Source: a virus | Virus record (IMG/VR): IMGVR_UViG_3300046822_000181 | Coordinates: 1-22,830 of that record | Reading direction: 5' to 3' (one strand) | DNA length: 22,830 nt | In this document: positions 5,772-13,911 of the stretch, one piece after another | How positions within the stretch are numbered: position 1 is the first letter of the stretch | Layout: each line of letters starts with the position of its first letter | Notes under the pieces: model-generated | Seen by the model: only the letters and a program-made list of their open reading frames with translations | What the model was told of the DNA's origin: nothing | Databases searched by the model: none | Made by a program: the position numbers and the translations under genes

Positions 5772-5805
5772 GGGCTGGCGCAGCCCTCGGAAGCCGCGCC
5801 AGCCC
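5772..5805 (+). other. 10-bp stem hairpin after ERF
   Basis: GGGCTGGCGC (5772-5781) pairs perfectly with GCGCCAGCCC (5796-5805) around a 14-nt loop. There is no T-tract afterwards, so it is at best a weak terminator for ERF. If the extended -10 is used, it would form the 5' end of the downstream mRNA and could stabilise it. Confidence 0.55.
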
Positions 5806-5875
5806 AGAACGCCACGCCGACTTGCCCAACCGACGCAGCGTCTCTCACCGGGCATAGCACGAACGGGATTGCCCA

Positions 5876-6106
5876 ATGAGTGACACAACCAATGATCTGC
5901 TGCCCCGCGTCGCGATCCTGGAGCATATCGCTAAGGCGACGCTGGCCACCATGGAGCGGCTCGATCGCCGCCTGGACACCATCGAGGCGATCCAGCGCAC
6001 GCAGTTCCTATGGCTGCTCGGTGCCTTCGGAGCGGGCTATCTGTCGCTGGCGGTGATGATGCTCGCCCTGCTCGGCGTCATGGCGCACGGCTTCCACTGG
6101 CTATGA
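5876..6106 (+). CDS. XhlA-like small membrane protein (possible lysis protein)
   Basis: 76 aa: N-terminal coiled coil (PRVAILEHIAKATLATMERLDRRLDTIEAIQ), then a C-terminal membrane span (~43-70, LWLLGAFGAGYLSLAVMMLALLGVM) ending HGFHWL. This layout is that of XhlA-type proteins encoded beside holins, and similar short proteins are frequent in phage lysis cassettes. Only a weak GGGA site precedes the ATG. No canonical endolysin gene adjoins it in this window, so a lysis role is inferred from architecture alone. Confidence 0.6.
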   Translation: MSDTTNDLLPRVAILEHIAKATLATMERLDRRLDTIEAIQRTQFLWLLGAFGAGYLSLAVMMLALLGVMAHGFHWL

Positions 6107-6141
6107 GCGTCGCCTCATCCACTGTGATCGGATCGATGTGA
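6103..6141 (+). other. 12-aa coupling micro-ORF
   Basis: ATG 6103 overlaps the previous stop (ATGA); the frame reads MSVASSTVIGSM and stops with TGA at 6139-6141, overlapping the next ATG (TGATG). It bridges the gap between the two membrane-protein genes and could carry ribosomes across. Chance cannot be excluded for so short a frame. Confidence 0.25.
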
Positions 6142-6353
6142 TGGAAATCCTCATTAGCCTCAGCGTCCTCGGCATCGGCCTGTTGCTGTTGGCGGTGATT
6201 ATCGGAGGCCCTGCTTGGGTGGTGTATCAAGCCTGCACCGGCCCTGATCGACCGATGGAGAGGATCTTGGCGATCGAGGCTCACTACCGCGCCATCGCGC
6301 AGTTCAAGCTTGCCCAGCGCCGCGCACGCCGTCCGGTAGCCCCCTACTGCTGA
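6141..6353 (+). CDS. Single-span membrane protein, 70 aa
   Basis: N-terminal membrane anchor (MEILISLSVLGIGLLLLAVIIGG, then AWVVYQACTGP) followed by a basic amphipathic cytoplasmic part (ERILAIEAHYRAIAQFKLAQRRARRP). It could be a holin-like or spanin-like partner of the preceding protein, but no family motif is seen. ATG 6141 is preferred to the GTG at 6138 because it overlaps the micro-ORF stop. The 3' end overlaps the converging late gene by 10 bp, with no terminator between. Confidence 0.5.
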   Translation: MEILISLSVLGIGLLLLAVIIGGPAWVVYQACTGPDRPMERILAIEAHYRAIAQFKLAQRRARRPVAPYC

Positions 6354-8488
6354 CCCAGCAGCCCCTGTTGCCGCCTCGGTGGTGGCTGGGCTGCCTGGAT
6401 CGCTCCGGTGATGCCAGCCGGCACCCGCACCCACGGCGTTAGCTGCCGGTTCTGCACATTCCCCAGCGCGTTAAAGAACTCGTTACTCTGGCCGCCGCTA
6501 AACAGCAGCTTGGCAATCGCGGTGCGCACCGGGTTGGTGTCGAGCGGGGTCGCCCCTCCCTGGCTCGCGATAAGCGTGCCTGCTGCTGCCACCGGATGCC
6601 CGGCCGCCGCCAGCATGAGAGGCGCCGAGTAGTCCACATCCTTGATGTCGGCGCCGAGCGGTGCCGTCCGTGAGCCGCTCAGCACAGCGTTGCGGGTTTG
6701 CGCGTATGTCCCCTCGTTCTCCATTGTCGAACGGAACTGGTTGAACGTGGTATCGTCACCGAAGCCCGCAGCGATCTTGTTGCGGATCAGTGTGTTGCCG
6801 AAAATCTTCCGCGTTGCATCCGCGCCTTCCTGCGTCGCGTCCACCTTGTCCTTTAGCGCTCGCGCTACGCCCGCGCGGAAGAAGTCCTTATTGCCGTCCG
6901 ACAGCCCCGCAACCGTGTCGGCCGTCACCTCGGGATCATTGTTCAGGATGTTCCGACCCATCTCCATGGCGTCGCGCGCCTCTGACGGGCCGGCCCAGGC
7001 GGCCCGCGCCGCGGCATAGTCGGGGTTGTTCTGGTCAAGGGCTGAGACCCAGGTGCGCCGCAGATCATCGATGGCACGCAGTCTGGGGGTCCAGGCGACT
7101 TGCCCGGTAACATCGCTGCGTGCGTCCTCGATCATCGCATCCATGCCGCGCTTGACGGCATCCAGGCTGCGCATGTTCGGCACGCCGACAATGCGCGGAT
7201 CTCCGTTATCGTCGTATTGGATGGCGGGGTCGGTCGTCGCCAGCGGCGCCTGGCCGCGACCGACGCGGGCCGCGTTCTCAATCCGCTGGATCTCCAAGCC
7301 CTGCTTGAGACCTTGCTGAGCCACAGGATCGTCCAGCATCCCCTGGAGGTTGTCGGTCATCCCGGCCGGCTTGCTGAAGGCTTGTTCGTAGAGCGGCGCC
7401 GCGTTGGTGGAGCGAAGGTCGGCAAGGTTGTTCATTGTGGCGTGGAAATTCGCCGGATTGCCGGTGGCGGCATTGATCGCGGCATTGATCCGGGTCGGCG
7501 CCCCCTCCATGCGCCCTTCGAGGAACTGCGTCGCGATGCCGCGGGCGTTGCCTGGCTGATTGGCGACGCCGGAACCCAGGCCGATGACGTTACCCTTTGG
7601 TGGCCCGGTATCGATCAGCGCGCCCTCTGGGCCGAGTGTTGCCAGCGTCGTCTGGGCCTGCGTGGGAGTGACCATGTCGCGGGTAAACGCCTGGGCGATC
7701 TTGGCCCGCGCCTGTGCCTCCGCGGCGCTCGGCACCAACCGCGCAGCCACCGCATCCACCGCGGGCTTTCCCAGCAGCTTGGCCAGACCCATGATGCTCG
7801 GGATTCCGGCGCCGACGACAGCGCCACCAGCGGCTCCGGAGAGCGGATCGTCCTCGTTCATGCCTGCCCCTGCGGTGCCACCCACGATCGCCCCGCGGCC
7901 CCCCTGGCCCAGCACGTCGAGAGCCCGGTGCAATACGCTGGTGCCGAGCGACGATGGGATGACCCGTGTCAGAGCGCCCTCCCCGATCGCCGCGGTGGGG
8001 AGAGAGCCGACAATCTCCGAGCCGGTCTGCAGATCGGGGTTGCTGGCCTCGAATTTCGCCTGCGGCTGGGCATTCAATTCCTGTCCTGGGGTGGCAATCG
8101 TCCGGTCGAGGCGCGGCGCCAGGCCGAAGCTCAGCCCCTTGGCCATACCGCCGACCACGCCGGCAGCCTTGGCCAAATCCTGCCCGATCGCCGTTGCCCA
8201 CGGATGGTCGGCACGAGGGGGTGGTGGCGTGTTGGCGACTGCCGTGGTGTCGAAGCCCGCGCCCTCATCCAGCGCCCGCAGGAACGTGCTGGCGCGGCTC
8301 CAAATACTGCCGGTTGGCTGTTCCTTGGTCGGCACTTGTTGGAACGATGTCTTGAGGATGCTTGTGGGTTGCGCTGTAGCATTCATGTCCGGATCGGGAC
8401 TGGTCGGCGTATAGACAGGCGGCGGCGCCACGCGTGGATCGGGCGAAGTGTCGGGAGAGGGCGCAGTATATACGTCGTCCCATGCCAT
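6344..8488 (-). CDS. Large internal virion / ejection-type protein
   Basis: 714 aa. It begins MAWDDVYTAPSP with a Pro-rich disordered N-terminus (~1-60), followed by Gly/Ala-rich amphipathic or membrane-active helices around residues 105-125 and 195-250 (GGRGAIVGGTAGAG, GAAGGAVVGAGIPSIMG). The long, helical second half has patterns such as LDAVKRGMDAMIEDARSD and YAAARAAWAGPSEARDAMEMGRNIL, common to large podovirus internal proteins. The C-terminus is Gln-rich. Last gene of the late operon. Its ATG overlaps the preceding stop (TGATG at 8486-8490). Likely injected or lining the ejection channel; no enzymatic motif is recognised. Confidence 0.6.
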   Translation of the reverse strand: MAWDDVYTAPSPDTSPDPRVAPPPVYTPTSPDPDMNATAQPTSILKTSFQQVPTKEQPTGSIWSRASTFLRALDEGAGFDTTAVANTPPPPRADHPWATAIGQDLAKAAGVVGGMAKGLSFGLAPRLDRTIATPGQELNAQPQAKFEASNPDLQTGSEIVGSLPTAAIGEGALTRVIPSSLGTSVLHRALDVLGQGGRGAIVGGTAGAGMNEDDPLSGAAGGAVVGAGIPSIMGLAKLLGKPAVDAVAARLVPSAAEAQARAKIAQAFTRDMVTPTQAQTTLATLGPEGALIDTGPPKGNVIGLGSGVANQPGNARGIATQFLEGRMEGAPTRINAAINAATGNPANFHATMNNLADLRSTNAAPLYEQAFSKPAGMTDNLQGMLDDPVAQQGLKQGLEIQRIENAARVGRGQAPLATTDPAIQYDDNGDPRIVGVPNMRSLDAVKRGMDAMIEDARSDVTGQVAWTPRLRAIDDLRRTWVSALDQNNPDYAAARAAWAGPSEARDAMEMGRNILNNDPEVTADTVAGLSDGNKDFFRAGVARALKDKVDATQEGADATRKIFGNTLIRNKIAAGFGDDTTFNQFRSTMENEGTYAQTRNAVLSGSRTAPLGADIKDVDYSAPLMLAAAGHPVAAAGTLIASQGGATPLDTNPVRTAIAKLLFSGGQSNEFFNALGNVQNRQLTPWVRVPAGITGAIQAAQPPPRRQQGLLGQQ

Positions 8489-10863
8489 CACTGGTAGACC
8501 TTCAGCTTCGTCACGCGCTGCGGGATCGGCCGGCGGTTCGCATCCAGCGCCAGGCTACCGTCCTGGTTCCGTTTCGGCTCCCACGCCTGATAGGGCGCGC
8601 CCGGCGCCAGGTTGCGGTTGACGTAGTTGAGATACGCCTGGTGCTCAGCGTCCGGCGCGTTCGCAGATGGTGGCTCTGGCACCACGGGGCCAAGACCGCC
8701 ACCGGTTACGTTACCGTTCTGATCATACTTGACCGGCGCATTCATGGCTTTGTCGAGGTTGCGGTTGTCGTAGATACGCGGGCTGTTCGGGTTGTTGGGA
8801 TCAGACTGGCGGCCGAAGTAGGTGCTGGCAAATGAGCGCTCGTCCTGGATGCGCTTCTGATAGGCAATGAGCCGCGCTGCCATTTCATTCTGTGCTTCCG
8901 GGGTTTGTAACTGCCCGGGTGTGAACGACTGCAGCTTGTCCATCTCAGCGACGCGTAGCGAGCCGGTGGCTGCCGGCTTCATCTCGATGGAGAGGTAGTT
9001 GCGGGCGGCAATCAGCATCTGCGCCGCCGTGGCCTTGGTTGGGTCCACGACGCCCATCTTGGCCAGTATCCCGGTCATGTCGCCCGTGGTGTCGTATTTC
9101 GCCAGCAGGCCGCCGATGAAGCCATCCGGCATCTTGCCGATCTGGCCTTGCATCTGTTGCAGGATGGGTATCACACGTCCGGCTTTCTGCGCGTCAGCGG
9201 CGCGGTCGTTGAGGTCGGTTTTGGCGATATCCATATCGGCTTTAGCCTGCTCCTGCTGGATCGTGTAGCCAGAAGCTAGTTTTGCCTTCTCGATTTCCGC
9301 GTCCCGGTTCCTCTGGTTCTCCGCTGCCGTCTGCGCCAACTCCTGCTGCTTCAGTTGTGCAGCCTGCGCCAACTCATCAGCCTTCAGCTTCGCAGCCTGC
9401 GTGAGTTCGTCGGCCTTCAGCTTCGCCTGCTGCTGGCGCTGCTGCTCCTCGCCATACAGCTGCCGCTGGGTGTCCAGCGCATTCTTCTGCGCGGCCTGCT
9501 GCAGCTCCAGTGACTTGGCCTGCGCGTCCTGCTGCAGCTTGCTCGCGCGGTCGTTGGCGGTGTTGTAGGCCTCTACCGCCTTGGCCGCCCCGGCATCGTC
9601 ACCCTTTCGATTCGCTGCCGTAAGTTGCAGCTTGGCCGCAGCCATCGCAGACTGTGCCTCGGCCAGACCGGGCGGTGTCACCGTGTAGTCGGCGGCGTTG
9701 ATGGCGATCGGATGCTGCGCCTGGAACTGCTCGAACGTCAGCTGCCCGCCGGGCGGGGGTGGTGTGGCGTCCGCTGTCGTGGCCGTCGTGTCGGCAGGGG
9801 CCGCCGTAGAGCCGCTGGGAGGCGCCACAGTCTTCCCGGCCACCTGATACGGCGCAGGGGGCGCCTGGGCCGTCTGGCCCCGGTTGGCGGCCGCCAGTTG
9901 CACGCCCTTTGCGACATCGGCCGGATTGAGCGTTGCACCACCGCCGCCGCTCTCGTGGGGTTGGGCAGCGAGGATGAACTTCTGCTGCACGGCGGGGTCG
10001 GTGAGATCGATCTTGTCGGTCGGCTTGACGCCGAGGGCATTCGCGACATCGGCCGTGTAGCTGGTCAGATCGGCCTTCGGATCGCTGACCCAGCGTTTCA
10101 CTGCGTCCTGCACCGTGTTGATGCCGTGCTGTGTCTGGTAGAGCGCGAGTTGATCCGCTGTGGCAGCAACGCCGCTCGGAAGATCGGAGAACGTGGCGAA
10201 GCGGTTGCCCTGTCCTGGCTGCGCGCCTGGCTGCCCGGCAAAGGTCAGGTTCAGCGGGTTGTTCTGCCGCATGCCGAGGGCGATGCCGCCCCCGCCTGGC
10301 TTCCCAGCGCCGCCCGCGGTCCCTGGCACGACGGGGGCATTCGCGAGCAGTGGATTGGGGATGCTCGCCCCGTACTGCATCTGCAGCAGCGGCATCGCCT
10401 CCTTGAGCCGCTCCAGCTGCAGCTTCTGCTGCTCCATTTGCCAGTTCTGCTGCGCGCCGAGATAGGACGCCGCCTGCTGCTCGCTGCCAGCTTCGCTCCG
10501 CGATGCCCCCTCGAACCCTTGCGCCAGGCCGCCGAACATCGGCTTGCCCGGATAGTAGCCCGAGCCCGCCATCAGCGACGTGCCGAAGTCTCCGAGCGCA
10601 CGTAGCCCGGCGCGCTCCCGTTGTGCCGGTGACATCGCGTCGGTGGTGGTGCCACCGCCAATGGCCTCGCCCAACAGCGACAGCCAGCCGCGTTTGACCG
10701 GTGTGGTGTCGGGCTGCACCGAAGGCAGCGGCGCCTGGAGCAGCGCGAGCTGCTGCCTGATGTAGTCCGACGTTGGATCGGCAGCCGCGGCCGGTGCAGC
10801 GCTTGGTGGTGGCGGCGGTGGCGCGTCGGTCTGTGCCAGATCCCAGGTGTCAGGTGTTGCCAT
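8488..10863 (-). CDS. Large virion protein with muralytic-like domain and coiled coil
   Basis: 791 aa. Order: Pro/Ala-rich N-terminus with DTWDLAQ; helical region to ~165; domain at ~197-305 with GMRQNNPLNLTF, NRFATFSDLPSGVAATADQLALYQ, GINTVQDAVKRWV and a closing PHESG, which resembles the virion-associated lytic domain of 'structural protein P5' type (R-NNPxN..., FxxxxxGxxA); a Pro/Thr linker; and a long coiled coil ~400-560 containing near-repeats KLKADELTQAA/KLKADELAQAA. Likely opens the peptidoglycan during genome injection. No separate endolysin is visible in the window. ATG 10863 has a G-rich ribosome site. Confidence 0.65.
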   Translation of the reverse strand: MATPDTWDLAQTDAPPPPPPSAAPAAAADPTSDYIRQQLALLQAPLPSVQPDTTPVKRGWLSLLGEAIGGGTTTDAMSPAQRERAGLRALGDFGTSLMAGSGYYPGKPMFGGLAQGFEGASRSEAGSEQQAASYLGAQQNWQMEQQKLQLERLKEAMPLLQMQYGASIPNPLLANAPVVPGTAGGAGKPGGGGIALGMRQNNPLNLTFAGQPGAQPGQGNRFATFSDLPSGVAATADQLALYQTQHGINTVQDAVKRWVSDPKADLTSYTADVANALGVKPTDKIDLTDPAVQQKFILAAQPHESGGGGATLNPADVAKGVQLAAANRGQTAQAPPAPYQVAGKTVAPPSGSTAAPADTTATTADATPPPPGGQLTFEQFQAQHPIAINAADYTVTPPGLAEAQSAMAAAKLQLTAANRKGDDAGAAKAVEAYNTANDRASKLQQDAQAKSLELQQAAQKNALDTQRQLYGEEQQRQQQAKLKADELTQAAKLKADELAQAAQLKQQELAQTAAENQRNRDAEIEKAKLASGYTIQQEQAKADMDIAKTDLNDRAADAQKAGRVIPILQQMQGQIGKMPDGFIGGLLAKYDTTGDMTGILAKMGVVDPTKATAAQMLIAARNYLSIEMKPAATGSLRVAEMDKLQSFTPGQLQTPEAQNEMAARLIAYQKRIQDERSFASTYFGRQSDPNNPNSPRIYDNRNLDKAMNAPVKYDQNGNVTGGGLGPVVPEPPSANAPDAEHQAYLNYVNRNLAPGAPYQAWEPKRNQDGSLALDANRRPIPQRVTKLKVYQ

Positions 10864-10872
10864 ATCCGCCCC

Positions 10873-11244
10873 CTAGAGTCCGAGCAGGCCGCTGGTTTTG
10901 CCACCGCCCTGGAGGTTGACCGGGCGTGCGGTCGCCGGGTTGCTGGCGTCCCGCAGCGCCTGCACGCGCGCCATCAGCATCTGGATCAAGGCGTTCATGC
11001 TGGCCGGGTTGCCGCTGTAGGCACCGCTGGCGGCCTGTCCCGCCGCTGCCTGCGCGCCGGGGGGTAGGTTGGATACGGCCGGCTTCTGCGCCTGCTGTTG
11101 ACCGCCAGCCTGCCCCAGCGCCTTGGCAATGGATGTGAAGTCCATGCCGCCGCCAGTTCCTGATCCGCTGCCTGATGAGAGATCCCAAGCCCCAGAGGTA
11201 TCGCCGCCGCCGCCGAGTGCCGATAGATCCCATGCGCCACTCAT
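10873..11244 (-). CDS. Small Gly/Ala-rich virion-associated protein with WDL repeats
   Basis: 123 aa. The N-terminus carries SGAWDLS twice (residues ~2-8 and 17-23) within Gly/Ser-rich sequence, then a helical middle and a C-terminal helix (MNALIQMLMARVQALRD) ending in GGGKTSGLLGL. No known domain. The same W-D-L/D motif opens the two large proteins downstream, so this may be a scaffold, chaperone or minor virion part of the same internal assembly. Two bases separate it from the upstream gene. Confidence 0.5.
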   Translation of the reverse strand: MSGAWDLSALGGGGDTSGAWDLSSGSGSGTGGGMDFTSIAKALGQAGGQQQAQKPAVSNLPPGAQAAAGQAASGAYSGNPASMNALIQMLMARVQALRDASNPATARPVNLQGGGKTSGLLGL

Positions 11245-11246
11245 CG

Positions 11247-12392
11247 CTATATCCCCGCGGCCGCGCCGCCGATTGACGCCACCTTGCTGATCAGCCCCAG
11301 GTAGCCGCCGATCTGATCCACTGTGGATGGCGTCGTGGTGCCCGTGACGTTCCCCGATGTCTGCCCGGTGCCCGTCGTGGATCCCGTGGTGCCGTAGGGC
11401 ACGCCGCTGACGGCGGACAGCAGCAGATCGAGGTTCTGGATCGGTTGCTGTTGGCCCGCGTAATACTGCCCCATCTGCGCATTCAGCCCCGCCTGCTGCT
11501 GGCTCTGCTGCAGGCCGCCGATGCCGAGCAGGTTCTGTAGATACTGCTGCGGCAGTCCCGAGCCGGTCTGCAACGCGTTGGTGAGATCGGTCTGTCCGTA
11601 GCCCGCCATGGCGCTGCCGGCGTTGCCATACATCGACGCCAGATTGCCGGCCGCACCCTCCCCGAGCTGCTGCCGGGTATTGGCGAGGTTGCCCGCCTGG
11701 GTCAGCGCCTGGCCGTAGCCGGTGTTCAGCAGGTTGCCGAGGACATTTTGCTCATTGAGCGCACCCTGCGCCTGCGCCATGCCCTCCATGACGCCCTGGC
11801 GCGAGCCGCCGAACGCGCCGGCTTGGTTCGCATTCGCGCCTACTTGCTGCAGGTTCTGCGCCAGCGCCTGGCGCCCCAACGCCAGCGTCGGATCGATGAC
11901 CGATTGCGCGTATGGGCTCATCATGCTCATCGCGTCCTGCGCCACACCCTGCACGCTGGCAGGTCCCTGCCCCGCCCATCCCCCAAGCAGTCCCTGCGCC
12001 TGCCCCAGTCCCTGCTGGATGTATTGCTGTTGCTGCGGCAGCGCCATGCCGCTGATCGCGCTGTAGATGTCGCCAGTGGTGCCGCCGATCTGCCGCGCCA
12101 TCCCCGTCGGGTCTGTGCCGGTGCCGTAGGCAAAGCCCTGCTGTTGGCCGGGCGACAGGTCAGCGACTTGCTGCCCGCCATAGGGGGTGAACAGGTTGGG
12201 GTCTTGCGACAGCGTCTGTGCGGTGCCGACAGCTTGCTGCGCCGCGCCGGTCAGCCACGACGGCAGCTGCGTCGACGAGGTGCCGGACGTGTTGCTGGTG
12301 CCTTGCTGCGTGGTCTGCTGGCTACCGCCCTTGCTCTTGTAGACGCCACCGAATGCCAGGTGGTCGGGTTGGCCGGCTTCGTTGAATCTCAT
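11247..12392 (-). CDS. Gln/Gly-rich virion protein (internal or tail component)
   Basis: 381 aa, rich in Q, G, A and S. It starts MRFNEAGQPDHLAFGGVYKSKGG. The middle contains LGRQALAQNLQQVGANANQAGAFGGSRQGVMEG, a pattern (N-A-G-A-F-GGSR) often seen in podovirus virion proteins beside ejection proteins; the C-terminus is Thr/Gly-rich and ends with a hydrophobic helix. Probably structural, with the DNA-ejection apparatus a reasonable guess. Its ATG is one base after the previous gene's stop. Confidence 0.55.
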   Translation of the reverse strand: MRFNEAGQPDHLAFGGVYKSKGGSQQTTQQGTSNTSGTSSTQLPSWLTGAAQQAVGTAQTLSQDPNLFTPYGGQQVADLSPGQQQGFAYGTGTDPTGMARQIGGTTGDIYSAISGMALPQQQQYIQQGLGQAQGLLGGWAGQGPASVQGVAQDAMSMMSPYAQSVIDPTLALGRQALAQNLQQVGANANQAGAFGGSRQGVMEGMAQAQGALNEQNVLGNLLNTGYGQALTQAGNLANTRQQLGEGAAGNLASMYGNAGSAMAGYGQTDLTNALQTGSGLPQQYLQNLLGIGGLQQSQQQAGLNAQMGQYYAGQQQPIQNLDLLLSAVSGVPYGTTGSTTGTGQTSGNVTGTTTPSTVDQIGGYLGLISKVASIGGAAAGI

Positions 12393-12393
12393 A

Positions 12394-12876
12394 TCAGCCT
12401 CGTTTCATGACGGCGCGGCGGAACAGCGCACCGAGTGGCGACATCACCGCAACCCGGCCGCCAGGCACCGCAGCCGCTGCAGCGCGCACCGCGGCACGCG
12501 TGCCGGCCGGGCTGGCGACGCTCTCATGGGCCACCGCCCCCGCCGGCGTGCGCCCCTGCACGACACGCGGGGCCCCTGATGCAATCGCATGCCGCTTGCT
12601 CTCGGGGTAGCCGAGCTGCTGCGCCAGATGCCCATCGGTCACCGTGCGCGCCTTGGCGAACTGCTTGGCCTGCGCCGGCGAGTTGGTCACCAGCGTGCCC
12701 TCGGGACGCGTGGCCTTTACCAGTCCCGGCGGCAGCGTGCGCGGCACCTTGGTCCCTTTGGCCATGAAGGCCGAGGTCTTGGGACTGCGCGGATCCGCCA
12801 CCGCGCCGATCTGCGCCGCCACATCGGCCACCGGTTCCGGCAGTGTGCCCAGCAGGCCTTGCGGCTTACGTGCCAT
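12394..12876 (-). CDS. Hypothetical late protein, 160 aa
   Basis: Starts MARKPQGLLGTLPEPV. The middle (VTNSPAQAKQFAKARTVTDGHLAQQLGYPESKRHAI) looks like a compact helical domain, followed by an Ala/Val-rich stretch and basic end (ALFRRAVMKRG). No family recognised. It is the first late gene downstream of the HNH insertion, and with only a poor ribosome site it may have lost its original upstream coupling. An alternative start at 12927 would cover the hairpin and looks unlikely. Confidence 0.5.
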   Translation of the reverse strand: MARKPQGLLGTLPEPVADVAAQIGAVADPRSPKTSAFMAKGTKVPRTLPPGLVKATRPEGTLVTNSPAQAKQFAKARTVTDGHLAQQLGYPESKRHAIASGAPRVVQGRTPAGAVAHESVASPAGTRAAVRAAAAAVPGGRVAVMSPLGALFRRAVMKRG

Positions 12877-12907
12877 GACAGGCACCAAGCATGTGGTATA
12901 AACGGGG

Positions 12908-12935
12908 CGGCACCGGTGTTTCAGCACCGATGCCG
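12908..12935. other. 11-bp hairpin upstream of HNH gene
   Basis: CGGCACCGGTG (12908-12918) and CACCGATGCCG (12925-12935) pair with a single mismatch around the loop TTTCAG. It lies in the gap between the divergent late gene and the HNH gene. On the minus strand it is followed by CCCCGTTTAT, a poor T-tract, so terminator function for late transcripts is possible but weak. Confidence 0.5.
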
Positions 12936-12967
12936 TCCCTGACCACGGTCCTATGCGCGAGGAACCA

Positions 12968-13564
12968 ATGGCTGAAACCGAAGATAGCAGAGAGAAACGT
13001 CGCGCCTACCTGGCTGCGAACCGGGACGAAATCAACGCGAAAAGACGAGCGCTGCGAGCCAAAAACCACGGAAAGGCACTTGCTAGTAACCGGGCCTGGA
13101 AGGCCGCTAACCGCGAAAAGGTTGACGCCAGGGATCAGGCTTATCGGGCAGCGAACCGTGAGATACTTAATGCGAAAAACCGTGCTTATCGTGCAGTCAA
13201 CGCGGTAAAGGCGAAAGAAGCCATTCGCAGATGGAAGGAGGCGCACCCGGCGCAGTACGCGTTTCTTCACCAAAGAGCGCAGGCGAAACGGCGAAGTGTT
13301 CTGTTCCTGCTTAGCTTTGAGCAGTGGTGGGAGATCTGGCAATCTAGCGGCAAATGGGAACAGAGAGGAATTCGCAGCAGCCATTATTGCATGGCCAGAT
13401 TTGGCGATCGAGGCGCGTATGAGTGCGACAATGTCCGTATTTGTACCGTTCGAGAAAACCACCAAGAATACTTTGATAATCTCGACGCCGAAGCGCGCCG
13501 ACGCATATCGGAAGGCCAAAAACGCCGTCAAGCTAAAGCCCGTCATAACGCTATCCACTTATAA
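12968..13564 (+). CDS. HNH-type (homing-like) endonuclease
   Basis: 198 aa. N-terminal ~85 residues are basic imperfect repeats (RRAYLAANRDEINAKRR, AWKAANREKVDARDQ, AYRAANREILNAKNR), a DNA-binding style common in phage HNH enzymes. C-terminal motif SSHYCMARFGDRGAYECDNVRICTVRENHQE (~138-166) matches the variant HNH of phage free-standing endonucleases (x-MARxGDxGxY-x-x-x-NVRI-x-T-x-x-EN). Start ATG 12968 has GAGG 5 nt upstream; ATG 12953 is less likely. It opposes all surrounding genes, overlaps the GNAT-like gene tail-to-tail by 22 bp, and is visibly lower in GC, so it is probably a mobile homing-type gene. Confidence 0.75.
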   Translation: MAETEDSREKRRAYLAANRDEINAKRRALRAKNHGKALASNRAWKAANREKVDARDQAYRAANREILNAKNRAYRAVNAVKAKEAIRRWKEAHPAQYAFLHQRAQAKRRSVLFLLSFEQWWEIWQSSGKWEQRGIRSSHYCMARFGDRGAYECDNVRICTVRENHQEYFDNLDAEARRRISEGQKRRQAKARHNAIHL

Positions 13565-13911
13565 AAGCTGGGTAGATGTGACTTCCAGCCAGTGGAGGCT
13601 GCTACTCGCCCCCAACCAGGGCGCCCTAGGGCGGTTGCCATCGTGCAACCGTTAGCAGTCGCCCAATCGAGAACTTCTCCTTCCAAGGCGAGCACGCTCC
13701 GGAGTTCTCCTGCGAGAAGCCAAAAGCTCACGGTTTTCAGTAATGGAAACGTATTTATCTCAGCAATAATAACACCGCCGTCATTCTCGAATAGACAAGC
13801 CTCGCCGGCCTTCAGCATGCGCACCACGTCGTCCATGCGGTGCGTTGCGTGGCCGCCGCAGTCCAGCGCCTTCTGCAGCCTGTGTGCCTTCTCGCCCCCG
13901 CTCAAACTCAT
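13543..13911 (-). CDS. GNAT-like phage protein
   Basis: 122 aa. The pattern AHRMDDVVRMLKAGEACLFE, GGVIIAEI, FWLLAGELRSVLALEGEVLDWATANGCTMATALGRPGWGRVAAS matches the short acetyltransferase-like (GNAT fold) proteins that podoviruses encode beside internal virion genes; T7 gp13 is a distant functional analogue. An enzymatic role is unproven. Its start overlaps the upstream stop (ATGA at 13908-13911). The C-terminal KSHLPSFYKWIAL lies against the HNH gene and may have been altered by that insertion. Confidence 0.5.
   Translation of the reverse strand: MSLSGGEKAHRLQKALDCGGHATHRMDDVVRMLKAGEACLFENDGGVIIAEINTFPLLKTVSFWLLAGELRSVLALEGEVLDWATANGCTMATALGRPGWGRVAASTGWKSHLPSFYKWIAL

Noticed and set aside
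6358-6394. GCAGCCC/GGGCTGC inverted repeat near the meeting point of the two operons
   Set aside because: The 23-nt loop, 7-bp arms and lack of a T-tract make it a poor terminator candidate.
7100-8497. 465-aa plus-strand frame
   Set aside because: Antisense to the large internal virion protein, rich in His/Arg/Gly, with no domain.
9360-9430. Near-repeat of about 33 bp
   Set aside because: It reflects the KLKADEL coiled-coil repeats in the virion protein, not a separate DNA element.
9625-10605. 326-aa plus-strand frame
   Set aside because: Antisense shadow of the muralytic-domain protein, Arg/Leu/Gly-rich.
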